From G965216905 sp965216905 (GTDB taxonomy: Bacteria > Actinomycetota > Acidimicrobiia > Spongiisociales > ZC4RG35): a DNA stretch of 64,000 nt. Below the pieces are notes generated by a model. That model saw nothing but the letters and a program-made list of their open reading frames with translations. It had not been told where the DNA came from and ran no database searches. Shown in pieces: positions 1 to 8,938 of this stretch. The first letter of the stretch is position 1. Each line of letters opens with the position of its first letter. The stretch spans positions 3,286,001 to 3,350,000 of the forward strand of contig OZ244213.1 in NCBI GenBank assembly GCA_965216905.1. Direction: 5' to 3'. Both the position numbers and the translations under genes were made by a program.

Positions 1-1075
1 GGTCGGGCCCGGCCGAACCGGTCGTCGAGATCGCCACGTCTACCCCGAGCGTACGGCGGGCGCCTTCCGCCATGGCCGCCGCCACCCCCTCGGTGACCAC
101 ACCCCCGGCCAGGACATCGGAGCCCACCTCCAGCAGCGAGCCCTTCAGGTCGGGGGCGTAGGCAACCACCGAGCCGCGGAAGACCTCCGAGGCTCCGGAA
201 ATCGATGCCAGCCGGGATGCGACCATCCCGGCGGTGGCGGACTCGGCGGTCCCGACGGTCCAGCCCTTCGATCCCAATAGGTCGGCCAGCACTCGCTCGA
301 TGGTGACGTCGTCGGCACCGAAGATGGCCGACCCCAGCCGCCGGCGGACCTCGGCCTCGACCGGCTCGATGAGGCGCCGGGCATCGGCGCGGTCGGCGGC
401 CTTGGCGGTGATGCGGATCTTGATCTCGCCGCCCGATGCCAGGAAGGCCAGCGACGGGTTGGAGGCGGCCTCGAAGAGGTCGTCGAGCGTCTCACCGACC
501 GCCGCCTCGGCGATCCCCCAGCTGCGCAGCACCCGCGACTCCAACACGGTGGCCACCCCGGCCTTGGCGCGCAGCCGTGGCATCACCTCGGTGGTGAGCA
601 GCGCGGTCATCTCCTCGGGGACGCCGGGAAGCAGGAACACCGAACGGCCGTCGTGTTCCAGATGCACGGCCGGGGCGGTCCCCTTGGGGTTCGGGATCAG
701 CGCACCACCCTCCGGGTACCAGAGCTGGCGGAGGTTCGACTCGGGCATCTCCCTCCCCCAGCTGGCGAATCGTTCCCGGAGCCGTTCGGCCGCCTCCTCG
801 GAGAAGCGGAGCGGACGGCCGGTCACGGCCGCCAGCGCCTCGCGGGTGATGTCGTCCCGCGTCGGTCCGATCCCGCCGGTGACGATCACGGCATCGGCCC
901 GGGCCAGAGCATCGGTGAAGGCCTGCTCCAGGCGGGCCTGATTGTCTCCGACCACCTGCTGGAAGTGGGCGTCGAGCCCCGACTCGGCGATGGCGGTGCC
1001 GATGGTGGCGGCGTTGCGGTTGACGATCTGGCCGAGCAGCAGCTCGGTCCCCACCGCCAGCACTTCGACGATCAT
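1..1075 (-). CDS. cinA: CinA family protein (nicotinamide-nucleotide amidohydrolase), C-terminus cut by window edge
   Basis: The 358 visible codons match CinA, which in its family salvages NMN by deamidation (C-terminal domain) and carries an N-terminal molybdopterin-binding-like (MoCF/COG1058) domain. GTELLLGQ at residues 9-16 and VTGGIGPTRDD near 65-75 mark the N-terminal domain. The C-terminal amidohydrolase domain begins near residue 265. Its active-site segment reads AESATAG where the family usually has AESCTGG, a conservative but unusual change. The ATG at 1075 lies 7 nt after the rimO stop, so the two are probably cotranscribed. The last part of the C-terminal domain lies outside the window. 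Confidence 0.9.
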   Translation of the reverse strand, partial: MIVEVLAVGTELLLGQIVNRNAATIGTAIAESGLDAHFQQVVGDNQARLEQAFTDALARADAVIVTGGIGPTRDDITREALAAVTGRPLRFSEEAAERLRERFASWGREMPESNLRQLWYPEGGALIPNPKGTAPAVHLEHDGRSVFLLPGVPEEMTALLTTEVMPRLRAKAGVATVLESRVLRSWGIAEAAVGETLDDLFEAASNPSLAFLASGGEIKIRITAKAADRADARRLIEPVEAEVRRRLGSAIFGADDVTIERVLADLLGSKGWTVGTAESATAGMVASRLASISGASEVFRGSVVAYAPDLKGSLLEVGSDVLAGGVVTEGVAAAMAEGARRTLGVDVAISTTGSAGPD

Positions 1076-1082
1076 GCGACGA

Positions 1083-2411
1083 TCACTGGACCGGGCGGGG
1101 ATCGTCGACCACCACCGCCTCCACGTCGGTCCCGACGGCGGCCACCACGGTGGCATCGACCCACTCCCCGGGGGTGCCCCGGTCGAGCACCACCACCCCG
1201 TCGATGTCCGGTGCCTGGCGGTGGCTCCGGCCCACCGGGACCCCGTCCTCGACCTGGTCGACCAGCACCCGGATGGTGTCGCCGACCAGACCGGCGTTGG
1301 TGGTGGCGGTGATGTCGTCCTGGATGGCTTGCAGGTGGCGGAGTCGTTCGGCCACCTCCTCTGACGGCACCCGCCCCTCCAGGTGCACCGCCGGCGTCCC
1401 CGGCTCGGCCGAGTACGGGAAGAACCCCGCCCAGTCGAGCCGCACGTCCTCGAGGAAGGCCGCCAGCGTCTCGATGTCGTCTTCGGTCTCTCCGGGGAAC
1501 CCGACGATGAAGGAGCTGCGGAGCGCCGCATCGGGGGCGGCGGTCCGGATGTCGTCGACGAGTGTCCGGTAGCGGTCCCCGTCCCCGGGTCGTTTCATCG
1601 CCCGGAGCAGCCGGCCCACCGCGTGCTGGAGCGACAGGTCGAAGTAGGAGGCGACGGTGGGGTTGTCGGCCATCTCGGCGATCAACGCCGGCCGGATCTC
1701 CCGCGGATAGAGGTACAAGAGCCGCAGGAGGTCGACGCCGTCGATCTCCCCGACGAAGCGGAGCAGGTCGACGATGTTCCAGTCGGCGTCGGCATCGCGG
1801 CCGTAGGCGGCCAGGTCCTGGGCGACCAGCACCACCTCGCGCACGCCGGAGTCCGCCAGCGCGGCCATCTCGTCGTGGATCTCGATGGGACGACGGGAGC
1901 GCTGGGAGCCCCGGATCAGGGGGATCGCGCAGAAGGTACAGGGCTTGTCACAGCCCTCCGCCACCTTGACGTAGGCGTAGGGAAGGGTCTGGGCGGGACG
2001 GGCGACCACGTTGAGGATGTCCATGGCGGGTCGCCGGCGGATCTCGACCGGCCGCCAGTTGGTCAGTCCGTCGAGCGTGGTGACCAGATCGCCGTAGCGG
2101 TCCAGGCCGAGCACGGCGTCGACCTCGGGCAACGCCTCGGCGACGTCGACTCCGAATCGCTGGGCCATGCAGCCGATCACCACCGTCTTGGCATCGGAGC
2201 GTTTGGCGTCCTGGACGTCGAGGATGGTCTCGACCGACTCCCGCCGGGCGTCCTCGATGAACGCACAGGTGTTGACCATCACCACGTCGGCGGCGTCGGG
2301 CGCCGCGGCGAGCGTGTACCCGGCCTCGGCCAGCATCGCCTGCACCTTCTCGGAGTCGACCTGGTTCTTGGCGCAGCCGAGCGTGGTCAGCCAGACGGAA
2401 GGGGTGCCCAT
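1083..2411 (-). CDS. rimO: Ribosomal protein uS12 methylthiotransferase RimO
   Basis: A 442-residue radical-SAM methylthiotransferase. Three cysteines of the N-terminal UPF0004 domain are visible (C13 in TLGCAKNQ, C49 in NTCAF, C81 in GCMAQR). The radical-SAM CxxxCxxC cluster sits at C154, C158 and C161. A C-terminal TRAM-like segment follows. Length and motifs fit RimO, which adds a methylthio group to an aspartate of ribosomal protein S12, rather than MiaB. The same reading frame stays open far upstream, but similarity begins at MGTPSVW, so ATG 2411 is chosen. In many actinobacteria pgsA lies between rimO and cinA; here cinA follows directly. Confidence 0.93.
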   Translation of the reverse strand: MGTPSVWLTTLGCAKNQVDSEKVQAMLAEAGYTLAAAPDAADVVMVNTCAFIEDARRESVETILDVQDAKRSDAKTVVIGCMAQRFGVDVAEALPEVDAVLGLDRYGDLVTTLDGLTNWRPVEIRRRPAMDILNVVARPAQTLPYAYVKVAEGCDKPCTFCAIPLIRGSQRSRRPIEIHDEMAALADSGVREVVLVAQDLAAYGRDADADWNIVDLLRFVGEIDGVDLLRLLYLYPREIRPALIAEMADNPTVASYFDLSLQHAVGRLLRAMKRPGDGDRYRTLVDDIRTAAPDAALRSSFIVGFPGETEDDIETLAAFLEDVRLDWAGFFPYSAEPGTPAVHLEGRVPSEEVAERLRHLQAIQDDITATTNAGLVGDTIRVLVDQVEDGVPVGRSHRQAPDIDGVVVLDRGTPGEWVDATVVAAVGTDVEAVVVDDPRPVQ

Positions 2412-2440
2412 GACCGGCGCCAGTGTAGAGGTGCGCCGGG

Positions 2441-3196
2441 TCAGCCTCCGGATGCCGCCTCGGCCGCTCGGCGGGAGATCTCCTCCAGCACCGCTACCGT
2501 GGCCTCCGCCACCTGCCGGTGCTGTTCGGCGGGGGTGATCCCGGCCGGAAGGTCCCCGCGCTGGGGTCCGTAGTCGCCGAACTGGGCATGGTTGCCGCCC
2601 TCGATGACCACATGCGACGTCTCGGGGGGCAACCGGTCGGTCGAGGCGGCCAGCTCGGTCTCGTCGACCAGCCCGTCGCGGTCGGCGGTGATCGATGCGG
2701 CCACCAGGTCGGTGCCGGACAGGTCGACACCCCCCTCCAGGTACGAGGCCCACAGGACCAGCCCGTCGATATGCGGCTCGGATGCGGCGAACCGGGCCGC
2801 CATCACCCCACCCAGCGAGTGTCCGCCGACGGCCCAGGTGACCACCCGGGGGAAGGCGTCCATCACGTCGGCGGCCGCATCCGGCTCCAGGATCGCCAGC
2901 TCCATGTTCAGCCTCGGGACCACCACCAGGAACCCGGCGTCGACCACCTCGGCGATAACCCCGGCGTACGCCTCCGGTGGGACCCGGGCGCCGGTGTAGA
3001 GGATCAACGCGGTGGTGGTGGGGCCATCCGGCCGGAACACCCATGCGTCGAGACTCTCGTCGACCTCGCCGATCTCCTCGGCCAGCTCCTGGGCGGCGGT
3101 CGTCGGCGACAGCGGCGCCAGCAAGGCCAGCCACGCGCCCACCATCACCACCACGAACCCGACGGCCACCACCGCCAGCCACCGCCGGCGGCTCAC
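2441..3196 (-). CDS. Membrane-anchored or secreted alpha/beta hydrolase
   Basis: A 251-residue protein with an N-terminal hydrophobic segment (about residues 7-29) after basic residues MSRRRW, so it is probably anchored in or exported across the membrane. The alpha/beta-hydrolase nucleophile elbow GGHSLGG places the serine at residue 127. A late histidine in GGNHAQFGDYG fits the catalytic triad, as in alpha/beta hydrolase family 5. The substrate cannot be told. The start is a GTG whose bases overlap the stop of the upstream PHP gene (GTGA, 3193-3196), implying translational coupling. An in-frame extension upstream has no family similarity and is rejected as a start. Confidence 0.75.
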   Translation of the reverse strand: MSRRRWLAVVAVGFVVVMVGAWLALLAPLSPTTAAQELAEEIGEVDESLDAWVFRPDGPTTTALILYTGARVPPEAYAGVIAEVVDAGFLVVVPRLNMELAILEPDAAADVMDAFPRVVTWAVGGHSLGGVMAARFAASEPHIDGLVLWASYLEGGVDLSGTDLVAASITADRDGLVDETELAASTDRLPPETSHVVIEGGNHAQFGDYGPQRGDLPAGITPAEQHRQVAEATVAVLEEISRRAAEAASGG

Positions 3197-4068
3197 AGCG
3201 GCACCTCGATCGACCGGCGGCCGGCGAACCGCAGCCGGGTCGTGTACCCGGCCGCCCGAGCCGCCAAAACCACCTTCTCGTGCCCCCACCCGGCCTCCTC
3301 GGGGCGATGACCGTCGGAGGCGAGTGTGATGGGAACACCGTGTCGGCGGAACCGGTCCAGGAATGCCGGAGCCGGGTAGACCTCCTCGGCCGGCTTGCGC
3401 AGTCCCTGGCTGGAGACCTCCACCGCCGTCCCCGAGGCGGCGGCCGCCGCCGCCACCTGGTCGTAGGCGGCCAGTGGCTCGGTGTCGGGGCGGAATCCGT
3501 ACTTCTTGATGACGTCGGCGTGGGCCAGCACGTCGACCGACCCGGAGGCCGCCAGCTCCACCTCGAGCTCGAAGTACTGCTTCCACGCCACATCGACGCC
3601 TCGCCGCTCGAACTCGAAGAGCGTCGCCGAGGTGTCGATCGTCCAACCTCCGATCCAGTGCACCGACCCGATCAACACGTCCCACGGGTACGGCTCGATC
3701 AGCTCGCAGACGGCATCGATCGTGTCGGGGAAGAAGTCGATCTCCAGCCCCAGCAACACCGGCAGCCCCCGGTCCTTGGCGGACTGGACCGCCTCGACGT
3801 ACGGCTCGAGCCGCAGGTTCCGGTCGAGGCGGACCATCGCCTCGGTCTGGTCGGCGAGATCGCTCCGCCGTTCATCCCTCCAGAACTCACCCAGCGCCGG
3901 CGCCGACTCCTCGAACCGGTAGAGGTGCTCGGTGAACCCCAGCTCGTGCACCCCGACGGCGGCGGCATGCTCCACATAGGACTCGATCAGCCCGGGTGGG
4001 TACTCGCCCGGCGGCGGACCGTCGGACGACGGCTCGTGGGGGTGGAGATGCAGGTGATAGTCGGACAT
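3193..4068 (-). CDS. PHP-domain phosphatase, histidinol-phosphatase-like
   Basis: A 291-residue protein beginning MSDYHLHLHPHE, the metal-binding HxH motif of the PHP superfamily. Later PHP elements are visible: GFTEHL, GLEIDFFPD, GSVHWIG, HADVIKK and TLASDGHRPEE. The length and order resemble HisJ/HisK-type histidinol-phosphatases, which remove phosphate from histidinol phosphate in histidine synthesis. No other his genes are nearby, so another phosphoester substrate is possible. It overlaps the downstream hydrolase by 4 nt and lies 5 nt after the small upstream gene. Confidence 0.75.
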   Translation of the reverse strand: MSDYHLHLHPHEPSSDGPPPGEYPPGLIESYVEHAAAVGVHELGFTEHLYRFEESAPALGEFWRDERRSDLADQTEAMVRLDRNLRLEPYVEAVQSAKDRGLPVLLGLEIDFFPDTIDAVCELIEPYPWDVLIGSVHWIGGWTIDTSATLFEFERRGVDVAWKQYFELEVELAASGSVDVLAHADVIKKYGFRPDTEPLAAYDQVAAAAAASGTAVEVSSQGLRKPAEEVYPAPAFLDRFRRHGVPITLASDGHRPEEAGWGHEKVVLAARAAGYTTRLRFAGRRSIEVPL

Positions 4069-4073
4069 GATGC

Positions 4074-4343
4074 TCAGCCGCGGGCGGCCTCCACCATGGC
4101 CAGGAGCCGCGGCTCGTCGACGGCGTCGGCCAGCTGGTCCCAGGCTCCCGGCTCCACCTCACCGTCCTCGAGCTGGGAGGCGATCAGGTAGACCGAGTCC
4201 GCCAGCCGGCCGAAGGCGCCGACCTGGTCGATGTCGACCGCGGCGGCCACGGCCATGCGGGCCAGCGCCACGTCACCTCGCCCGAGCGCGGCGATGGCTT
4301 CCTCGGCGGCGGCCAGCGCCTTGTTCTGGAGTCGGGTGTCCAT
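4074..4343 (-). CDS. Small hypothetical protein, helical
   Basis: An 89-residue protein I do not recognise. It is rich in Ala, Asp and Leu, has no signal peptide or membrane segment, and looks entirely alpha-helical, with a pattern reminiscent of a TPR-like hairpin (NKALAAAEEAIAALGRGD followed by similar pairs). It sits 5 nt upstream of the PHP gene on the same strand, so it is probably the first gene of a three-gene unit with that phosphatase and the hydrolase. Function unknown. Confidence 0.6.
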   Translation of the reverse strand: MDTRLQNKALAAAEEAIAALGRGDVALARMAVAAAVDIDQVGAFGRLADSVYLIASQLEDGEVEPGAWDQLADAVDEPRLLAMVEAARG

Positions 4344-4389
4344 GGGCAGGGCGTCACGGTACCCGAGCGCCGACTGCGACGCCGATCGG

Positions 4390-4749
4390 TCAGGCGGCGA
4401 CTCGGATGATGTCCCCGGGTCGCCCGTTCAGCCAGCCGACCACCGACGCCCCGCCCAGGTCGGGCTGTTTCGCCAGCAGGAAGCCGGCCAGGTTGGCGGG
4501 TGGGACGAGACCCGACAGCGACGCCACCACCTCGGGCAGGCCGTGCACGAAGCCGCCGGCCGGGTCGAACTGCCAGTCGGGGTAGACCTCCTCGCTGCCG
4601 CACGAGGTGTCGATCCGGACGGCGCCGGCCGCCCGCATCAGCTCGGGTGGGCTCATGCCCGCCCGGTGGGCCGCCTCGGACCGGGTGAGGAAGTGCCCGG
4701 TGAGGACTGTGCAGTCGACGTCACGATGATTGGGCGAGAGCTTCGCCAT
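4390..4749 (-). CDS. Small HTH-like protein, C-terminus reminiscent of Xre/MbcA antitoxins
   Basis: A 119-residue protein with a strong ribosome binding site (AAGGAGGTG, 7 nt before ATG). Residues about 20-47 (LTRSEAAHRAGMSPPELMRA) look like a helix-turn-helix. The C-terminal segment LLAKQPDLGGASVVGWL followed by a Gly-rich turn resembles the toxin-binding domain of Xre/MbcA/ParS antitoxins (DUF2384). No RES-type toxin gene lies next to it; the downstream neighbour is the small helical protein. It could instead be a plain DNA-binding protein. The family call is inference. Confidence 0.5.
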   Translation of the reverse strand: MAKLSPNHRDVDCTVLTGHFLTRSEAAHRAGMSPPELMRAAGAVRIDTSCGSEEVYPDWQFDPAGGFVHGLPEVVASLSGLVPPANLAGFLLAKQPDLGGASVVGWLNGRPGDIIRVAA

Positions 4750-4830
4750 GCCACACCTCCTTGTGCCGGCATCGACATCCCCGTCGGCGGCGTCCGGCCC
4801 CGATGAAGGTGCCAGGGAAGGTAGGCGGCA

Positions 4831-4855
4831 GTGCGCCGGCCCGATGCCGGCGCAC
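4831..4855 (-). terminator. Hairpin downstream of the glyoxylate operon
   Basis: A perfect 10-bp inverted repeat (GTGCGCCGGC and GCCGGCGCAC, 5-nt loop) lies 14 nt beyond the stop of the GAPDH-like gene. It has no T-tract on the minus strand, which is common for terminators in GC-rich actinobacteria. It also sits upstream of the next minus-strand gene and so separates the two units. Confidence 0.5.
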
Positions 4856-4869
4856 CGGTGGCGGGGTGC

Positions 4870-5928
4870 TCAGACCTCCTGGAACAGGTACGGACGGATC
4901 ACGTCCATCCGGTCGTCGACGGTGTCGGGATCGAGGTACCACAGGGTGGCCGCCATCGTCGACAGGAGCGGGTTGCCGTCCTGGGGGGTGAAGCAGAACC
5001 CGATCAGCTCGTTGCCGTTCTTCACGGTCAACGTGTCGATGGCGATCACCGTCTGGGACAGGATCCGCCCGAAGTACCCGTGATCACGGCCGAAGGAGAA
5101 CACCTGGTTGGAGGAGCGCTTGTGGGTGATAGCCACCCGCTTGTTCTGCACGAGGCGTTCCTTCATCTCATCCAGATCGATCTCGTGATCCATCGTCAGC
5201 GAGAAGTGGATCGCATGCATGTACTGGCTGTTGACCTTCAGCGCCGAGCTGTGCAGCGACAGGTCGTAGCCCATCGTCTCGAACAGGCCGTGGGCATCCC
5301 GGGCGTGGTGGGTCCCAAACCGGGGGTCCTTGTGGGGCTCCACCGTCGGACTCGGCGAGAAACCCGAGTCCTGGGAGATGTCGTTCGACCGGCGGATGCA
5401 GAGGAAGCTGCCGTCGGTGAGGTGGTTGGTGCCGTCGGGGTCCATCGCCAGCGTCTTGATCAGCACCGCGATGTTGTGGGTGTTGCACGAGACCACGTGG
5501 AGGAAGCGGTCCTCCCCCTGGACGAGGGCGTCGTCGTTGATCCCACGGGCGTACATCTTCCCGAACCCGAACTCCGAGCCCTGGGCCATGAAGCCCAGCG
5601 GCCCCTCCGCCGGCTCGTAGAACTCGGTCTTCATGGCGTTGCCGACCGGCGTGCAGTCGATCACCACGGTGGCCCGCTCGATCGCCTCCCGCGCCTCGTA
5701 CTTGGGTGCGTGACCCAGTTCCTCGAACGCCGCCTTCTTGTCGTCGTCCACCGACAGCACCGCGCCGCGCCGGACCAGGTCGTTCACCTTGCCCCGCTCG
5801 GTGAGCAGGGGGGTGCGCTTGTGGAACGTCACCTCGTCGATGCCGAGTGCGTCCTTGTCGTCGGCCAGCAGGCCGATCAGCGGCTCGCCGATGGTTCCGG
5901 TGCCGACCACGTGAATGATGTTGGGCAT
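4870..5928 (-). CDS. Type II (archaeal-like) GAPDH-like NAD(P)-dependent dehydrogenase
   Basis: A 352-residue protein with an N-terminal Rossmann start (HVVGTGTIGEPLIGLL, residues about 6-20). A mid-protein segment SCNTHN resembles the active-site SCNTT of glyceraldehyde-3-phosphate dehydrogenases, with C as the presumed thiol nucleophile and H in place of the last T. The overall length fits the type II family. It is the third gene of an aceB-aceA operon: the ATG is 12 nt after the aceA stop and follows an AGGAGGGGG ribosome binding site. The context suggests a step near glyoxylate or C2 metabolism rather than ordinary glycolysis. The substrate is not established, and an unrelated aldehyde or semialdehyde dehydrogenase is possible. 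Confidence 0.55.
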   Translation of the reverse strand: MPNIIHVVGTGTIGEPLIGLLADDKDALGIDEVTFHKRTPLLTERGKVNDLVRRGAVLSVDDDKKAAFEELGHAPKYEAREAIERATVVIDCTPVGNAMKTEFYEPAEGPLGFMAQGSEFGFGKMYARGINDDALVQGEDRFLHVVSCNTHNIAVLIKTLAMDPDGTNHLTDGSFLCIRRSNDISQDSGFSPSPTVEPHKDPRFGTHHARDAHGLFETMGYDLSLHSSALKVNSQYMHAIHFSLTMDHEIDLDEMKERLVQNKRVAITHKRSSNQVFSFGRDHGYFGRILSQTVIAIDTLTVKNGNELIGFCFTPQDGNPLLSTMAATLWYLDPDTVDDRMDVIRPYLFQEV

Positions 5929-5940
5929 GACCCCCTCCTC

Positions 5941-7215
5941 TCAGAACTGTGCTTCTTCGGTGCTGCCTTCGAGGGCGAGGGTCGAGGCCTCGCCACCGGA
6001 GATGACGTTCGACACCATGTCGAAGTAGCCGGCGCCCACCTCCCGCTGATGCTTGGTGGCGGTGTATCCGGAGCTCTCCATGGCGAACTCCTCCTGCTGA
6101 AGCCGCACATAGGCGGTCATCCCCTCGGCGGCATAACCCCGGGCCAGCTCGAACATCGACGCGTTGACGGCGTGGAAGCCGGCCAGCGTGATGAACTGGA
6201 ACTTGTATCCCATCGCCCCGAGCTCCTTCTGGAAGCGGGCGATGTCGGCGTCGTCGAGGTTGGCCTTCCAGTTGAACGACGGCGAGCAGTTGTAGGCCAG
6301 CATCTTGCCCGGGAACTCGGCGTGCATGGCCTCGGCGAACCGGGCCGCCTCACCCAGGTCGGGCTTGGCGGTCTCGCACCACACCAGATCGGCATAGGGG
6401 GCATACGCCAGTCCGCGGGCGATGGCCTGGTCGAGTCCGGCATTCACGCGGAAGAAGCCTTCGGCGGTGCGCTCGCCGGTGGTGAAGCGGTGGTCGCGCT
6501 CGTCGACGTCGGAGGTGAGCAGCTCGGCGGCGTTGGCGTCTGTGCGGGCGACCACCACCGTCGGCACGCCCATCACGTCGGCGGCCAGCCGGGCCGCCTT
6601 CAGCGTCCGGATGTGCTGGGCGGTGGGCACCAGCACCTTGCCACCCATGTGGCCGCACTTCTTCTCGGCAGCGAGCTGATCCTCGAAGTGGACCCCGGCG
6701 GCGCCGGCGTCGATGAAGGCTTTCGTCAGCTCGAACACGTTGAGGGCGCCACCGAAGCCGGCCTCGCCGTCGGCCACGATCGGGACGAAGGAGTTGGCGG
6801 AGCGGTCGCCTTCGGAGACGGCGATCTGATCGGCTCGCCGGAGGGCGTTGTTGATCCGGCGCACCAGCTCCGGTGCGGAGTTGGCCGGATAGAGCGACTG
6901 GTCGGGGTACACCTGGCCGGCCAGGTTGGCGTCACCGGCCACCTGCCATCCCGACAGGTAGATGGCCCGCAGACCCGCCTTGACCATCTGGACCGCCTGG
7001 CCGCCGGTCATCGCCCCGAGTGCATTGACATAGTCCGAGCTGGTCAGCTCGGCCCACAGCTGCTCGGCCATCCGAGTCGCCAGGGTGTGCGCTTCGCGAA
7101 TCGAGCCGCGCAGCGCCACCACCTCCTCGGCGGTGTGGTCGCGCTGGATTCCGGCCCAGCGCTGGTCCTCGTTCCACTGGCGCTCAAGCTCAGCGGCCTC
7201 GGTCGTGTGATCCAT
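5941..7215 (-). CDS. aceA: Isocitrate lyase
   Basis: A 424-residue enzyme that splits isocitrate to glyoxylate and succinate, the first step of the glyoxylate shunt. The catalytic loop KKCGHMGGK is intact, as are ARTDA, the substrate-binding YNCSPSFNW and FITLAGFH. An upstream in-frame ATG exists, but ATG 7215 is preceded by GGAGA at good spacing, so it is chosen. The gene follows aceB by 36 nt on the same strand and precedes the GAPDH-like gene by 12 nt. The divergent RamB-like regulator upstream of aceB probably controls the unit. Confidence 0.96.
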   Translation of the reverse strand: MDHTTEAAELERQWNEDQRWAGIQRDHTAEEVVALRGSIREAHTLATRMAEQLWAELTSSDYVNALGAMTGGQAVQMVKAGLRAIYLSGWQVAGDANLAGQVYPDQSLYPANSAPELVRRINNALRRADQIAVSEGDRSANSFVPIVADGEAGFGGALNVFELTKAFIDAGAAGVHFEDQLAAEKKCGHMGGKVLVPTAQHIRTLKAARLAADVMGVPTVVVARTDANAAELLTSDVDERDHRFTTGERTAEGFFRVNAGLDQAIARGLAYAPYADLVWCETAKPDLGEAARFAEAMHAEFPGKMLAYNCSPSFNWKANLDDADIARFQKELGAMGYKFQFITLAGFHAVNASMFELARGYAAEGMTAYVRLQQEEFAMESSGYTATKHQREVGAGYFDMVSNVISGGEASTLALEGSTEEAQF

Positions 7216-7251
7216 ATCTGTCTCCATGTCGTCGGGTCGACCCATCGGGGG

Positions 7252-8847
7252 TCAGTCGATCAGTTCGTAGGCGGGGAGGGTGAGGAAATCGACGAACGTC
7301 TCGCCGATCGCCACGCTCTCGAACACCGCGCGGGCTTGGGCGGCCGTGTCGAGGTCGGCCAGATCTTCCAGTACCTCGTCGGCGATGCTCGAGACCATCG
7401 CCGCCGTCACCTCCCGTCCATCGGTCGTCTTCACACCGTGGTGAATCCACTGCCAGAGCTGTGAACGTGAGATCTCGGCGGTGGCGGCGTCCTCCATCAG
7501 ATTGTCCAGGGCCACCGCACCTTGGCCGGCCAGCCACCACGCCAGATACCGGATGCCGACCGAGACGTTGGCCCGCACCCCGTCCTCGGTCACCGTGCCC
7601 CCCTCGATGGTGACGTCGGTGAGGTCGGCGGCAGACACCGACGCATCCGGCACCCGCTCCACCTGATTGGGGCGGCCGTCGAGGACCGCATCGAACTCCT
7701 CACGGGCCAGCGCCACCAGGTCGGGGTGGGCCACCCAGGTGCCGTCGCAGCCCTGCTGCGCCTCGCGCCGCTTGTCGGCCCGCACCGCCTCCAGCGCGCG
7801 GGCCGTCACCGCCTCGTCGCGCCGGTTGGGGATGAACGCCGCCATCCCCCCGATGGCGTGGGCTCGGCGGCGGTGGCAGGTGGCCACCTGGAGATCGGTG
7901 TACGCACGCATGAACGGCACGGTCATCGTCACCTGCGAACGGTCCGGGAGCACGTGCTCCGGATCGTGGCGGAAGGCCTTGATGACCGAGAAGATGTAGT
8001 CCCAGCGCCCGGCGTTCAGGCCGGCGGCGTGGTCGCGGAGCTCATAGAGGATCTCGTCCATCTCGAAGGCCGCCCAGATCGTCTCGATGAGGACGGTCGC
8101 CTTGATGGTGCCGACCGGAATCCCCAGGACCTGCTGGGCGTGCACGAAGACGTCGTTCCACAGCCGAGCCTCCAGGTGGCTCTCCAGCTTGGGGATGTAG
8201 AAGTAGGGACCGCTCCCCGCCTCGAGCGCCGCCCGGCCCCCGTGGAACAGATAGAGACCGAAGTCGAAGAGCGACCCCGACATCGGGGCGCCGTCCACGA
8301 GGAGATGCTTCTCGGGAAGATGCCAGCCCCGGGGACGAACCAGCAGGGTCGCCGGGTCGTCGCCGAGCCGGTACTCCTTCTCGTCGGTGACGAGCGACAG
8401 GGTGCCTCGGTGGGCGTCGACCGCATTCTGCTGGCCGAGGACCAGGTTCTCCCACGTCGGCGTGGAGGCGTCCTCGAAATCCGCCATGAACACCTGCGCA
8501 CCCGAGTTCAGGGCATTGATCATCATCTTGCGGTCGACCGGCCCGGTGATCTCCACCCGACGGTCCTGGAGGTCGTCGGGGATGGGAGCGACCACCCAGT
8601 CGTCCCGGCGGACCGCGGCGGTCTCGGTGAGAAAGTCCATCGGCACGCCGCTCGCCAGCCGCTCCCGCCGGCGGGACCGGGCCTCCAACAGCTCCCATCT
8701 GCGGTCGCGGAAACGCCGCTCCAGCTCGACGACGAACGCCAAGGCGTTGCGGGTGAGGATTCCCTCGCCTCCCGCCGGGACCGGCGCCGTCATGACCACC
8801 CCTTCGAGACCGGACACCGGGGATCCGGTCGGTTCCTGGCTGCTCAT
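7252..8847 (-). CDS. aceB: Malate synthase A
   Basis: A 531-residue malate synthase of the A type, which condenses glyoxylate with acetyl-CoA. Family segments visible include MADFEDASTPTW, the RPRGWHLPEKH region, GPYFYIPKLESH, VLIETIWAAFEMDEIL and GLNAGRWDYIFS, with the C-terminal SQLWQW. An AGGAG ribosome binding site lies just before ATG 8847. It is the first gene of the aceB-aceA-GAPDH-like unit and is divergent from the ramB-like gene across 141 nt. Together with AceA it completes the glyoxylate bypass for growth on acetate or fatty acids. Confidence 0.96.
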   Translation of the reverse strand: MSSQEPTGSPVSGLEGVVMTAPVPAGGEGILTRNALAFVVELERRFRDRRWELLEARSRRRERLASGVPMDFLTETAAVRRDDWVVAPIPDDLQDRRVEITGPVDRKMMINALNSGAQVFMADFEDASTPTWENLVLGQQNAVDAHRGTLSLVTDEKEYRLGDDPATLLVRPRGWHLPEKHLLVDGAPMSGSLFDFGLYLFHGGRAALEAGSGPYFYIPKLESHLEARLWNDVFVHAQQVLGIPVGTIKATVLIETIWAAFEMDEILYELRDHAAGLNAGRWDYIFSVIKAFRHDPEHVLPDRSQVTMTVPFMRAYTDLQVATCHRRRAHAIGGMAAFIPNRRDEAVTARALEAVRADKRREAQQGCDGTWVAHPDLVALAREEFDAVLDGRPNQVERVPDASVSAADLTDVTIEGGTVTEDGVRANVSVGIRYLAWWLAGQGAVALDNLMEDAATAEISRSQLWQWIHHGVKTTDGREVTAAMVSSIADEVLEDLADLDTAAQARAVFESVAIGETFVDFLTLPAYELID

Positions 8848-8938
8848 GCCACTCCTGTGGTTGGCTCGCTACCGGCCAGTGCCGGCATACACCCGGTCAT
8901 TGTTGGAGGACGGCCGGCCCGCTCCCGACTTCCACCGT

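Noticed and set aside
4831..7464. An 877-codon open frame on the plus strand opposite the glyoxylate operon
   Set aside because: It is an antisense shadow of aceA and the GAPDH-like gene; the peptide is rich in His, Gly and Arg with no family pattern, as expected in high-GC DNA.
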